This document shows, piece after piece, positions 7,628 through 18,300 of a DNA stretch of 64,000 nucleotides (position 1 is the stretch's first letter; every line of letters begins with the position of its first letter). The translations under genes were made by a program, and so were the position numbers. The stretch comes from Streptomyces diastatochromogenes (GTDB taxonomy: Bacteria > Actinomycetota > Actinomycetes > Streptomycetales > Streptomycetaceae): positions 124,001-188,000 of the forward strand of contig NZ_MCGQ01000026.1 of assembly GCF_002242805.1 (NCBI RefSeq). The letters are read 5' to 3'. The notes under the pieces are model-generated. The model was not told the DNA's origin, did not search any database, and saw only the letters and a program-made list of their open reading frames with translations.

Positions 7628-10600
7628 TCAGCCGGCGTCGGGGCGGACCTCGATGGCCACGTCGGTGAGTTCGTAGATGCGCAGGCCCGGCTTCCACAGG
7701 TCCGCGTCGGCGATCAGCAGCAGGCGGTCCGCTTCCCGGCGGACCTCCTTGATGTGCACGTCGAAGAACAGCTCGCGGTCGTCGCGCAGGATCTGGCCCC
7801 GGTACTTCCAGGACATCTCCACCCCGGTGGCCATGGCGAACCGGGGCCGGGCCATGCCCTCGGCGAGGTTCTGCTCCAGCACGAACAGACGCATGGCCTG
7901 CAGCACCGCCTCGACGCCCAGCGAGCCGGGCATCACCGGGTCGCGGTGGAAGTGGCAGTCGAAGTACCACTCGTCGGGCCGGATGCTGCGGAAGCCGTGC
8001 ACGTAACCGGCGCCGAACCGGCCGCCGTCCGCGACCAGGTCGACCCGGTCCACCAGGTCGAACCGGCCGCCGGGCAGGTGCAGTTCGCCTCCGGAGGCGT
8101 CGCGGAAGGCGGGCGCCGCACCGCCCGCCAGCTCGATGCGCCTGACCCGCCCGGCGGCCGGGGTCTCCGTCTCGATCCACGGCCTGACGTAGGTGCCGCT
8201 GTCGAGACCGACCTGGTTGGACAGCGCGGCCGCGTTGAAGTACCCGAACAGCGACTCACCGGTGTAGAACACCTCGCCGTCCGCGCTGAGTTCGTACGAG
8301 AAGTTCTGCAGCACCGCACCGGAGACGACACTCGTCATCAGCAGCTTCGACTGGTGCCGAATGGTCTTGCCGCGCAGGTCGATGTCCTTCACCAGGGTCG
8401 CGCGGCCGTCGAGGTTGCGGATGGCGTACTCCTCCTCGGGCTGCCGGAGGGTGGCGCCGAGGTAGTAGCCGAGGAAGATGGCGGCCTGCAGCGAGGACTC
8501 CATGTACACGCAGTTCGGCATGTACGGCGAGGAGTTCTGCGCGTAGTACCAGGCGTCGTCCGGCGAGTCGTACTCGGTGACCATCTCGGAGCCGGGGCTC
8601 AGATCGCCGCGGGTGCCGGTGAGCGACATGACCCGGTCGACGAACTGGAAGTCGCCGTTGGGGATGTAGGGGGCGCGGCTCGTGCGGTAGATCTCGAACT
8701 CCGGGCCCATCGCCATGTCCAGCAGACCCTTGGCGGAGTGGGCCAGATGCAGTTCGTTGATCATGGCGGGCTCGCCGCTGCGGTTGCGCCGGCCGAGGAA
8801 CTCGGGCACACCGCCGATCTCGGGCCGGTACGGCGTCCCGGGCTTCTCCACGATCTGCAGGCCGAGGTTCTGCATCCGGACCACCGGCTTGTCCCCGAGG
8901 TACACCAGGACGTCCGCGATCACCGTGGGCCGGGGCAGCAGGGTCAGCTCGGTGACCTCCACCTCGTAGCGGATCTCGGCGTCCTTCGGGGTGACCTGGC
9001 CGCGCACCTGGACGTCGATGCGGCGATCGGTGACGGTCTGGAAGCGGGCGTCCGGGAGCGTGAGGTGCAGACCCTGGTGCATCAGGTAGATCTGCAGCAG
9101 CTGCACGGCTCCCTCCGCGATCAGGGAACCGGCGAGCACCGGGTCGTCCGGGAAGTGGCAGGTGAAGTACCAGGCGTCCGGCTCGAGCCGCTTGACGGCG
9201 GTGATCAGGCCCAGCTCGCAGGGACCGCCCTTGCGGTCGACGGTGACCTCGTCGACCATGCGCAGCCGCTCGTCCGGCAGGCGCAGCGCCGGGTTGAGGC
9301 CCGGGTCCTGCGCGTGGTCGGGTCCGAACACGTCCCCGGGGCGGCCCTGGGCGAGCAACTCCAGGTCGTGGGCGTCCAGTTGGTGCTTGCGGGCGTAGGC
9401 CAGCGGCTTGAACGTGCCCTTGGGCAGCGCGGCGCGGCGGGCCCGGTCCTTGTCGGAGAGGACGACACCGAGCGGGGTCGCCAACTCCTGCTTGCTGAAG
9501 AACCCGGCGCAGGCGTCGCGGAGTTGGAGGATCAGCTCGTCGTCCGCGAAGCAGTCGTAGCTGAAGAAGAAGATCGTGGTGTCGCCCTGGTGGACGAACC
9601 GGTCGATGGAGATCTCGTAGCGCAGCGTCTGGCCGGTCGTGGGCAGCCCGCCCTTGAAGATCAGCGAGCTGTCGAGCAGCCGGTAGACCCGCTCGCCCTT
9701 GTTGCGGAAGTCGATGCCGAGATAGCTGACCAGCAGGAGGTCGCACTGCCCGGACTCCACGGTCACCGCCGGCGGCACTCCGCCGTCGACGGCGTACCAG
9801 GCGTCCTCCGGCACGACGTACTCCGTGGTGATCCGGGAGGGCTTCAGCACCCCGGGCTCGGCGTCCAGCTCGGTGACCCGGGTGACGAAGTGGTAGGGCG
9901 GTGCGGGCAGCCGGACGCGGGCGGCGAAGGTGTCGATCTGGGCGAACTGGGGCCCGAACACCTTGGCCACGGAGCCGGTCGCGAACTCGAGCAGGTCGGC
10001 TTCGTCCCAGATGACGCCCTCGCGGGCGGGGGCCGGGGTGCGGGGCTGGGCGGCGGGCAGGGCCGGGGGAGCGGTGCGCTCGACAACAGGGGTGTGTGTC
10101 ACGGGAGTTGGAGCCGTGGCGGGCGCCGTCGCATCGAGCAGGGACTCGGCCCGCTCCAGGGTCGCCGCCTGGAGCACCCGGTGGGTCTCCATCACCACGC
10201 CGTGTGCGGCGAGCATCTCCTGGCGCAGGTCGTGGATCAGATCGGCGGCGGGTCGCCGGCCCTGGCCGGAGGGTGCGTGGGGGTACGACGGCCGGGCGGG
10301 CGGGGTGGCCGGGGGCGAGGAGGACACGGGCGGGGCGAGGGCCGCGGGAGGCTGCGGGGCGCCCCAGGGCAGGGCCGTGATCGGATCCCCGTCGAAGGTG
10401 ATCACCTCGGAGATCTCCAGCGTCGGGTCGGCAGGCATGGCGGCGGGCTCCTCCGGCGATACGGAAAGGACGGGTACGGCGGGTTCGGGAACCCCGGCGG
10501 GCAGGGCCGCGGCGGTGACATGGGCGTCACGACCGGCCGGCTGAGGGTGTCGGCTGAGCCGGGCCGCGGGAGGGTCACCGGGCAGGGCTGCGGGGGTGGC

Positions 10601-13600
10601 ACTCGTCGGGTGGGCGGCGGCGGGCAGGCCTGCGGGTGCGGCCGCGGTCCCCGAACTCGCCGGGCGGGGCGGGGTGGAGAGGGGCGAGGCCGGGTCATCG
10701 GCCGAGTGGGCAGGGGCGGGGCGGGCTGCGCGCGTGTCCACGGGCGTGGGTGCGGGGGTGGCCGCTGCCCGGGCACTTGCCGGGCCGGTGGAGGCGGGGA
10801 TGCCTGTGGTTGGCGTACCCGACGGGTGGGCAGGGCCGGGGGTGGCCGCGGTACCTGTGCTTGCCGGGCCGGTGGATGCGCGGAGTGCCGTGGCCGTCGG
10901 GCGGGTGGGAGCGGGGAAGGACCCGGGCGCTTCACCGGCCGGGCCGGACAGGGTGGCGGACTGCTGGTGTCCGGCCGGGCCGGGCGCCGCTGCCGCGTGG
11001 GCCCCATGGGCCAGAGCGGTCGGTGCGACGGCGAGGTTGGCCAGGGCCTTGGTCGCCTCGCGGGTGATGCGGGTCGGGATGGGCTCGCCGCGGCCCAGTC
11101 GGACCGGAGGGAGACGCCGGGCGGGGCGGTCGGACGGGGCCGGGGCCGGGTCCTGGAGGGCCGTGAGGTTCACCGGGAGGCCGTGGCCGGCGAGGCGGGC
11201 CGTCAGGTGGGCCAGCGGTGTGGTGGCCGGGACGCCCCGGCGGTCCACGCAGGCGGCCACGTGCGGGGCGTCGCCGAGGGTGTCCCGGATCCAGCGGGAG
11301 CAGGTCGCGCCGGGCCCCACCTCGATGAAGTAGCGGTAGCCGCGCTCGTACGCCGCGTGCACCAGCCGGGGGAAGTCGATCGTCGAACGCAGGGTGTGCG
11401 CGATGCGCCGCGGGGACTCGGCCAGCAGCTCGGCCGGGAGCGGCTGGTAGTCGTAGGCGCTGAACAGCTCCAGGTCCCCGAAGGAGCCCATGGGATAGTC
11501 GTTCATCCGGGCGAGGCCGTCGAATTCGGGGTCCACGACCGGGCAGTGCATGACCACGTTGACGGGGGAGCGGGCGGCGGGGCAGCCCAACTCCTCGATC
11601 AGCGCCCGGCACTGCGCCGGATCACCCGCGATCACCAGCTCGCGCGGGGTGTTCACATGGGTGAGGTGGACCCGGTCGTAGCGGGCGAGGGCTTCGCGCA
11701 CGGGCTCGGCGGACGTCAGCAGGACGTGGGACGCCCACACGTCCCCGTCGGGGGTCTCCTCGGGCAGCCCCCACAGGTCCCGTACGGTACGGCGCGGTCC
11801 GCACAGGCGGTTGCGGAAGATCGGACTGTCGCTGATCAGCGAGTCGCTGCGCCCGGCCGGATCCCAGCCGCCGGTCGCGAACAGCATGCTGGACTCGCCG
11901 AGGCTGTAGCCGAACCCGCCGTGCGCGGTGATGCCCAGCACCTCGCGCACCAGCGTGGTGTAGAGGATGGCGAAACTGGTGCCGGTGGCGAGCATGAACG
12001 GGACGTCGTCGCCGAGGCTCTCCTCCAGCCGCATCAGACCGCGCCGGTCGAGGGCCTCCAGGGTCCGCGGGTACAGCTGGGCGGCCCGCAGCATCCGGGC
12101 CGGCTCGGCGGCCTGTCGCTCGAAGCGGTCCAGCAGGGACGGGAAGGCCCGGAAGAGGTCGGCGCCGAGCCCCGGATAGCTGTTGAAGGCGCCTGGGTAG
12201 ACGAGCGCGACCCGGCCCTCGGGGCCGAGCGGCCTGGGGGTGAAGAAGGAGCCGGCCGGGGTGGCCCACTCCCTGCCCTCGGCGTGCGCCCCGGGCACGT
12301 CCCGGATCGCCAACTCCAGCTGCCGCAGCAGACTTTCGTGGTCCCGGCCGACGAGGACGATCCGCAGCCGCCGCCCGTCGAGCCCGTCCGCCGCCTCCCG
12401 CGCCAGCGCCCGCGGATCGGCGCCGTCCGCGAGCAGCGCACGGTAGCGGCCGGCCTCGGCGACCAGCCCGTCCGGCGTGTCCGCGGCGACGGCCAGCAGC
12501 ACCGGCCCGCCCGCCCGCGACCAGTCGGCCGTCGGACGCGGACGCTCGGCGCCGGGCACGGAGGAGAGGACCACGTGGGCGTGTGAGCCCGAGGCGCCCC
12601 GGATGCTCACGGCGGCGCGCCGGCGGCTGTCCGCCCGCTCCCGCAGCCAGGGGCGAGAGGCGTCGGGGACGTAGAAGGCGGAGGCGGCGAAGGCGTCCGC
12701 GAGGTCGTCCTCGGGGCGGCGCCAGCCCCGCGTGCCGGGCAGATACGCCTGCCGCAGGCACAGCACGGTCCGGATCAGCCCGGCCACACCGGCCGCGCAG
12801 CCGGCGTCGCCGAGCTGCGCCTTGACGCTGCCCAGGGCGGTGGCGCCGGCGTCCGCGCGGTACACCCGCGCCAGTGCGTCGATCTCGGTCCGGTCCGCCT
12901 CGGCGGTGCCGCCCGCGTGGGCCTCCAGGTAGCCCACTTCGGCGGCTGCCACGCCGGCTTCGGCCAGGGCCGCCTCCGCGGCCTCGGCGAGCGGGGCGGC
13001 GACCGCGTCGGGCATCGAGCCGGACGCCGGTGCGTACCGCACGGCAAGGCCGTCGATCCGGGCGTGCACCCGGCCGGGAGCCGAGTCCGCGCGGGTGACG
13101 ACCAGGGCTCCGGCGCCCTCGCCGACCCGCCGTCCCCGCCCGCCCTGGTCGAAGGAGAGCCCCGGCTCGCCGGACAACTCGGGCCGGGTCAGCAGGAGTT
13201 CCGCCGAGCCCGCCAGGTCGACCGCGCCGACCAGCACCGCCTCCAGGTCCGGGTCGAGCAGCAGCAGCCGCGCGACCTGCAGCGCCTCGGCCAGGCCGGC
13301 GCCGTCGCCGGACACGGTGAACGACGGTCCGGTGAGGTTCCAGCGCGAGGAGACCCGCCCGGCCATCACGTTGCCGATGTAGCTGAGCACCTCGTTGGCG
13401 CCGATCGGGTCCACCACGGCGTCCCGGGCCACCTCGGTGAGCGCGGCCCGCTGCTCCTCGGTCAGCCGGACACCCGCCCGGTCCAACTCGCGGCGCAGGA
13501 AGGCCCCGAGGCCGTACCGGCTCAGCCGGGCGTGCGTGTACGGCTCGATCTCGGTCACCACCACCACGGCGACCCGGCGCGCCTCGGGCGTGTCGCGCGC

Positions 13601-15316
13601 CCCGGCCCCGAGCCGGTACCCGGCGTCGCGCAGCGCCTCGTCGGCGACCTTGGTCAGCACCGCGTGCTGGGGGTTGTAGATGCGCAGGTCCGACGGCGGC
13701 ACGCGCAGCTCGGCCGGGTCGACCTCGACCCCGTCCACGAAGGCCCCGCGCAGCGCGTCCCCGGTGAGGCCCGCCTGCTCCAGGGTGCCGCCGTCGGTGC
13801 GGTCCAGACCCCGCCAGCGGTGCTCGGGCAGTGGCCGCAGATCGTGCTCGCCCTTGTGCACGGCACGCTCGAAGGCGTCCACGGACTCCAGCGACCCGAA
13901 GTGCGCGCCGAGGCCTACGACATCCAGGGCGGGGAGCGCGGCGGGGGCCGGCGGAGCCTGCGCGGCGGTCGCGTCGGGCGCCGCCGACAGCACGACGTGC
14001 GCGTTGGTGCCGCCGAACCCGAAGGCGGACACCGCCGCCCGGCGCGGCCCCGGTCCCTCGGGCCAGACCCGGGCGGCACGCACCAGGGTCTCCGCGCCGA
14101 CCCCGCCGTCCGCGGAGGTGACCGGCTGTTCCACGCCGATGGTCGCCGGGATCGTACCGTCCTGCATGGCCAGGACGACCTTGAGCAGGCTGCTCAGTCC
14201 GCCGACGGTCAGCAGATGCCCGATGTTGCCCTTGACCGACCCCAGCAGCGGCACCCGGCCGTGCGCGCCGAAGAACTCGGCGACGGACTCGGCCTCGGTC
14301 GCGTCCCCGATCGGCGTACCGGTGGCGTGGCACTCCAGGTAGTCGATGTCGGCCGGGTCGACGCCCGCGCTCGCGTAGGCCCGCGACAGGGCGTCCAGCT
14401 GGCCGCCCTTGCGCGGCACCAAGGGGTGCCGGCCCGTGCCGTCGTTGGACAGGCCGATGCCGTCGACGACGGCGTGGATGCGGTCGCCGTCGCGCAGCGC
14501 GTCCGCCAGCCGCTTGACCGCGACCATGCCGGCGCCCTGACCGGTGACGATCCCGCCGGAGCGGCTGTCGAAGGGCTGGCTGAACCCGTTCTCCGGGTAG
14601 GCGTGCAGATCGGAGAAGGACAGATGGATCAGTGTCGGATCGGGCGCGCAGACGCCGCCCGCCAGCACCACGTCCGCCTCGCCCGCCGCGAGATGCCCGC
14701 AGGCCAGGCTGAGCGCGTACAGCGCCGACGAGCAGGCGGCGTCCAGGCAGTAGCGCGGCCCGCCGAGCCCGAGGGCGGCCGCGGTGACGGCCGCGGGCGA
14801 GCCGCTCACCCGCAGGTTCTCCGGCAGCAGGGCGTCCCGGTCGACCAGCGGGCGCGCGCCGGGCAGCCCGTCGAGCACCGGGCCGAAGCCGGCCAGTACG
14901 GCCTCCTGCGCCAGCGGAACACTGACCTGGGCCGAAGTGGGCGTCGGGAAGGAGTAGTTGCCCATGACCAGGCCGGTGCGGGCCAGGGTCGTCGGGTCGT
15001 CGCCCAGGCCGCAGTCCCGCAGCGCCTCCCGAGCGGCGTACATCGACCAGTGGAAGATCCGGTCGAGCCGGGCCAGATACCCGGGGTCCAGCCGATAGCC
15101 GGCCGGGTCGAAGGCGAAGTCGGTGATGAACCCGCCCCGGCGGGACGTGATGCGGTGGCGGGGGTCGAGGTCACGCTCGTCGGGCTCCGGTCCGAAGACC
15201 TCCGTACCTCCGTCCCGGCGGCTGTCCGTGCCGTCGAGGAGGTTCTGCCGGAACTCCTCGGGGGTCCGGGCGCCCGGAAACAGGCAGGAGATCCCGACGA
15301 TGGCGAACTTGTGCAT
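7628..15316 (-). CDS. PfaC/PfaB fusion synthase: KS-CLF-AT-linker-DH-DH
   Basis: A giant 2562-residue subunit. Order: active ketosynthase (about 1-445; Cys195 in DAACSS, His330 in ECHATGTP, His367 in VKGNIGH); a chain-length-factor KS (464-917) whose active Cys is replaced by Gly672 and whose second His is Asp837; a PfaB-type acyltransferase (1030-1375; Ser1138 in GYSLGES, His1257 in HCP); an Ala/Pro/Thr/Ser linker of ~380 residues; and four FabA-like hot-dog folds as two pseudo-dimers (1800-2160 and 2215-2560). In each pair only the second fold has the catalytic His (CHFPDDPV His2054, CHFHRDPV His2455). FabA-type domains dehydrate and can isomerise to cis double bonds. ATG at 15316 has GGAGGA ten bases upstream, preferred to a TTG six codons earlier. 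No AGPAT domain follows the DH domains. Confidence 0.93.
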   Translation of the reverse strand: MHKFAIVGISCLFPGARTPEEFRQNLLDGTDSRRDGGTEVFGPEPDERDLDPRHRITSRRGGFITDFAFDPAGYRLDPGYLARLDRIFHWSMYAAREALRDCGLGDDPTTLARTGLVMGNYSFPTPTSAQVSVPLAQEAVLAGFGPVLDGLPGARPLVDRDALLPENLRVSGSPAAVTAAALGLGGPRYCLDAACSSALYALSLACGHLAAGEADVVLAGGVCAPDPTLIHLSFSDLHAYPENGFSQPFDSRSGGIVTGQGAGMVAVKRLADALRDGDRIHAVVDGIGLSNDGTGRHPLVPRKGGQLDALSRAYASAGVDPADIDYLECHATGTPIGDATEAESVAEFFGAHGRVPLLGSVKGNIGHLLTVGGLSSLLKVVLAMQDGTIPATIGVEQPVTSADGGVGAETLVRAARVWPEGPGPRRAAVSAFGFGGTNAHVVLSAAPDATAAQAPPAPAALPALDVVGLGAHFGSLESVDAFERAVHKGEHDLRPLPEHRWRGLDRTDGGTLEQAGLTGDALRGAFVDGVEVDPAELRVPPSDLRIYNPQHAVLTKVADEALRDAGYRLGAGARDTPEARRVAVVVVTEIEPYTHARLSRYGLGAFLRRELDRAGVRLTEEQRAALTEVARDAVVDPIGANEVLSYIGNVMAGRVSSRWNLTGPSFTVSGDGAGLAEALQVARLLLLDPDLEAVLVGAVDLAGSAELLLTRPELSGEPGLSFDQGGRGRRVGEGAGALVVTRADSAPGRVHARIDGLAVRYAPASGSMPDAVAAPLAEAAEAALAEAGVAAAEVGYLEAHAGGTAEADRTEIDALARVYRADAGATALGSVKAQLGDAGCAAGVAGLIRTVLCLRQAYLPGTRGWRRPEDDLADAFAASAFYVPDASRPWLRERADSRRRAAVSIRGASGSHAHVVLSSVPGAERPRPTADWSRAGGPVLLAVAADTPDGLVAEAGRYRALLADGADPRALAREAADGLDGRRLRIVLVGRDHESLLRQLELAIRDVPGAHAEGREWATPAGSFFTPRPLGPEGRVALVYPGAFNSYPGLGADLFRAFPSLLDRFERQAAEPARMLRAAQLYPRTLEALDRRGLMRLEESLGDDVPFMLATGTSFAILYTTLVREVLGITAHGGFGYSLGESSMLFATGGWDPAGRSDSLISDSPIFRNRLCGPRRTVRDLWGLPEETPDGDVWASHVLLTSAEPVREALARYDRVHLTHVNTPRELVIAGDPAQCRALIEELGCPAARSPVNVVMHCPVVDPEFDGLARMNDYPMGSFGDLELFSAYDYQPLPAELLAESPRRIAHTLRSTIDFPRLVHAAYERGYRYFIEVGPGATCSRWIRDTLGDAPHVAACVDRRGVPATTPLAHLTARLAGHGLPVNLTALQDPAPAPSDRPARRLPPVRLGRGEPIPTRITREATKALANLAVAPTALAHGAHAAAAPGPAGHQQSATLSGPAGEAPGSFPAPTRPTATALRASTGPASTGTAATPGPAHPSGTPTTGIPASTGPASARAAATPAPTPVDTRAARPAPAHSADDPASPLSTPPRPASSGTAAAPAGLPAAAHPTSATPAALPGDPPAARLSRHPQPAGRDAHVTAAALPAGVPEPAVPVLSVSPEEPAAMPADPTLEISEVITFDGDPITALPWGAPQPPAALAPPVSSSPPATPPARPSYPHAPSGQGRRPAADLIHDLRQEMLAAHGVVMETHRVLQAATLERAESLLDATAPATAPTPVTHTPVVERTAPPALPAAQPRTPAPAREGVIWDEADLLEFATGSVAKVFGPQFAQIDTFAARVRLPAPPYHFVTRVTELDAEPGVLKPSRITTEYVVPEDAWYAVDGGVPPAVTVESGQCDLLLVSYLGIDFRNKGERVYRLLDSSLIFKGGLPTTGQTLRYEISIDRFVHQGDTTIFFFSYDCFADDELILQLRDACAGFFSKQELATPLGVVLSDKDRARRAALPKGTFKPLAYARKHQLDAHDLELLAQGRPGDVFGPDHAQDPGLNPALRLPDERLRMVDEVTVDRKGGPCELGLITAVKRLEPDAWYFTCHFPDDPVLAGSLIAEGAVQLLQIYLMHQGLHLTLPDARFQTVTDRRIDVQVRGQVTPKDAEIRYEVEVTELTLLPRPTVIADVLVYLGDKPVVRMQNLGLQIVEKPGTPYRPEIGGVPEFLGRRNRSGEPAMINELHLAHSAKGLLDMAMGPEFEIYRTSRAPYIPNGDFQFVDRVMSLTGTRGDLSPGSEMVTEYDSPDDAWYYAQNSSPYMPNCVYMESSLQAAIFLGYYLGATLRQPEEEYAIRNLDGRATLVKDIDLRGKTIRHQSKLLMTSVVSGAVLQNFSYELSADGEVFYTGESLFGYFNAAALSNQVGLDSGTYVRPWIETETPAAGRVRRIELAGGAAPAFRDASGGELHLPGGRFDLVDRVDLVADGGRFGAGYVHGFRSIRPDEWYFDCHFHRDPVMPGSLGVEAVLQAMRLFVLEQNLAEGMARPRFAMATGVEMSWKYRGQILRDDRELFFDVHIKEVRREADRLLLIADADLWKPGLRIYELTDVAIEVRPDAG

Positions 15317-15337
15317 AGCAGCTGCTTCCTCCAAGGT

Positions 15338-15382
15338 GCCGGTCCCGGCGGGCGGTCGGGGAGGCCGCCCGCCGGGACCGGC
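15338..15382 (-). promoter_or_regulatory. Perfect 18-bp stem-loop between the two synthase genes
   Basis: Arms 15338-15355 and 15365-15382 are exact reverse complements (GCCGGTCCCGGCGGGCGG) around a 9-base loop. It lies in the 81-base gap after the PfaA-like stop and ends five bases before the GGAGGA of the next gene. No U-run follows, so it is probably not a simple terminator. A role in mRNA processing, stability or setting subunit ratio is inferred. Confidence 0.75.
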
Positions 15383-15397
15383 GGTCCGTATGTCGGC

Positions 15398-18300
15398 TCA
15401 GCGGCCCGCGAACTTGGCGGCCAGCTGCGGGGTGGACACGAGGGAGACGTCGGTGAACCGGGACAGCACGCGTCCGTCCGGGGCGCACGCCGTCACCGTG
15501 AGACTCGCGGTCGTACCGTTCGCCGACACCGGCTCCACCACCACGACGAACGGTCCGCCGTCCGGCAGCGCCTCGTACAGGTCGACCCGGCCCACCGACA
15601 TCGGCAGGCTCGCCGTGTCGCGGTACCGGCGCATCCACACCAGCGCGGCCTGCAGCAGCAGATCGGCGGTGCCGGGCGCGTACCGGTCGCTCGTGAACGC
15701 GCCGTCGGCGGGCCGGTGTTCGGGCAGGGCGCACTCGACGACCAGCCGGGCCTCGCCGGACTCCAGCACCCGGCGCAGGCCGCGCAGGGACGGGCCGTGG
15801 AAGAGGGTGCCGTCGGCGTAGCAGCCCTGGGCGTCGCTGCCGCCGCCCAGGGCGGGCAGGCCGGTCAGGGGCCCGGGCCGCTGTCCGGCCGCGGTGCGCA
15901 GGAGCACGCGGGCCGCGTAGTGGGGGCGTACGGCACCGTCACCGGTGACCGACCGGATCGCCACGTCCGCCTCGGCGCCGTCCGGCGTCGGGTCGACGGA
16001 GAGCTGGAAGCGGCTGCCGTCGAGGCCGCCGTCGAAGACCACGCCCTTGTGGATCACGAAGTCCCGTATCTCCGCGACCGCGGCACCGGTCAGCCGCTCG
16101 ACGGCGCCCGCGGCCCAGCCGAGGGCCGCAGCGGCGGGCAGCACCGGGGCGTCCCCGATCACGTGGTCGGCGACCAGCGGCTCGCCGGCCAGGCCGGACA
16201 GGTCCCGCTCCAGGACGACCGGGGCCGTGGGCGCGGTGTGCTCCGGCGCCGACAGGGGAGTGGTCGGGCCGAGGACCGTGATCACGTCACCGGACCGCTC
16301 GGGCGCGAACTGCTCGGTGAACAGCCGGGTTCCGGTGTCCTCCGGGATGAGGGTGATGCCGCGCTCCTCGAACACCGCCTTGATCTGCGGCGACACCATC
16401 CCGCTGTCCCACGCGCCCCAGTTCAGCGCCGTGACGTGGGCCTCGGGGTGGCTGCGCTTGAACGTGGCGGCCCAGGCGTTCAGCACCTCGTTGGCCATCG
16501 CGTAGTCGGACTGCCCGTGGTTGCCGAAGAACCCGGCCACCGACGAGAACAGCACCACGTGGCGCAGCCGCTCGGCCGGTACCGCCGCCACCACGGAGCG
16601 CAGACCGCCGAGTTTGACGGCGAAGACCCGGTCGATCTCGGCCGCCTTCTTCGCGCTGATCAACTGGTCCGCGAGGACGCCGGCGCCGTGCACCAGACCG
16701 GTGATCCGCTCCCGGTACGGCGCCAGGGCGGCCGCGGTCGCGGCGGCGTCGGTGATGTCCACCGGCAGGTACGCGACCTCGCTGCCCGCCGCCCGGATCC
16801 CGGCGAGGGTGTCACGGACCTCGCGCTCACCGATCACCGACTGGTAGAGCTGCTCGACCCGCTTCGGGGTCGGCTTCTCGCCCGCGCCCCTCAGGTGCTC
16901 CACGGCGGCGGCCTTCAGCGCGGCCGCGTCGGTCAGGCCGTGTGCCCACTCCGGCTCCTCGCCGAGGGCGGTGCGGCCGAGCAGCAGCAGGCCGGGACGG
17001 TACGCGGTGGCCAGGGCGGTGGCGCAGCGGGCGGTGATGCCACGCCCGCCGCCGGTGACGACGAGCAGATCGCCGGAGCCGGGCGCGGCGCCGGGAGCGG
17101 CGGGCGCGGCCGGCTCCTCGCCGAGCGTCAGACCGACCCGGCGCGTGCCGTCACGGCCCACCTGCACGGGGCCCGCGGCGGCGTCGTACACCTCCTCCAG
17201 CACCAGGCCCGCGGCCTCGGCCGCGCCCAGGGCCGGGCTCAGGTCCAGCGCCCGGCAGAAGAGCGTGGGCGCCTCCACCGCGAGAGTCTTCACCAGCCCG
17301 CCGACGCCGCCGGCGGGCGCCGCGTCCTCGGCGACACCGCCGTGGCCGAAGGAGCCGTCGAGGCGGGTGACGGTGACGAACGCGGCCCGGTGACCGCTCT
17401 GGGCGGCGGCGGTCAGCGGGGTCACCGTGTGCTTGGCGATCAGCAGCGTGTGCGCGAGCCGTCGTACACCCTCCGCCCAGGGCAGGTCGTCCGCGGCGGC
17501 GAAGACCAGCACGAGATGGAGCGAGCCGGTCACCGACTCCTCGACACGGGCGGCCAGTTCGGTGGCGCCCCAGCCGGTCAGGGCGGTGTCCTGCGCCCCC
17601 GAGACGCGCTGCGGCACGCCGGGCAGCCGGAGCACACGCACCTGCCGGCCGGCCTCTCCGAGCCGGGCCGCCGTGGCCGCGGCGACCTCACTGCCGTCGT
17701 CGACGACGAGTACGACACCGTCCTGGGGGTACGCCCCGACGAGCTGGTCCGGAACGGGCAACCCGACGAGCGCGGCCTGCCCGCGGCCGAGGGCACCGGG
17801 GGCGGGGGCGTCGGTCTCGGCCTTCGGCTCATGCCGAGGCGGGGTTGCGGGCTCCGGGCTGCCGGACAGGCCGGTCACGAAGCCCACGATGTCGCTCAGG
17901 GTGCGGAGTTCGGCGAGCTGTTCGGGGCCGACGGGGGTGGGGCTGGGGAAGCGTTCCTGGAGGACGCCCATGATCTCGACGCGTTTGATGGAGTCGATGC
18001 CGAGGTCGGCCTCGACGTCCATGCCGAGGTCGAGCATGTCGGCCGGGTAGCCGGTCTTCTGCGAGACGACGTCGAGCAGCGCGGCGCGTACGTCGTCCGA
18101 GGAGGCGGCGGGGACCGAGGGCTCGGCGGAGGAAGCGGCCGGCGCGGCAGGGGCGTTCAGCTCGAAGACGAAGCCGACGATCTCGTTCAGGGTGCGGAGT
18201 TCGGCGAGCTGTTCGGGGCCGACGGGGGTGGGGCTGGGGAAGCGTTCCTGGAGGACGCCCATGATCTCGACGCGCTTGATGGAGTCGATGCCGAGGTCGG

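Noticed and set aside
7073..12586. Very long open frame on the plus strand inside the KS-CLF-AT-DH gene (over 1800 codons)
   Set aside because: Antisense shadow of a G/C-rich gene; the translated sequence has no domains, while the minus strand encodes intact KS, CLF, AT and DH motifs.
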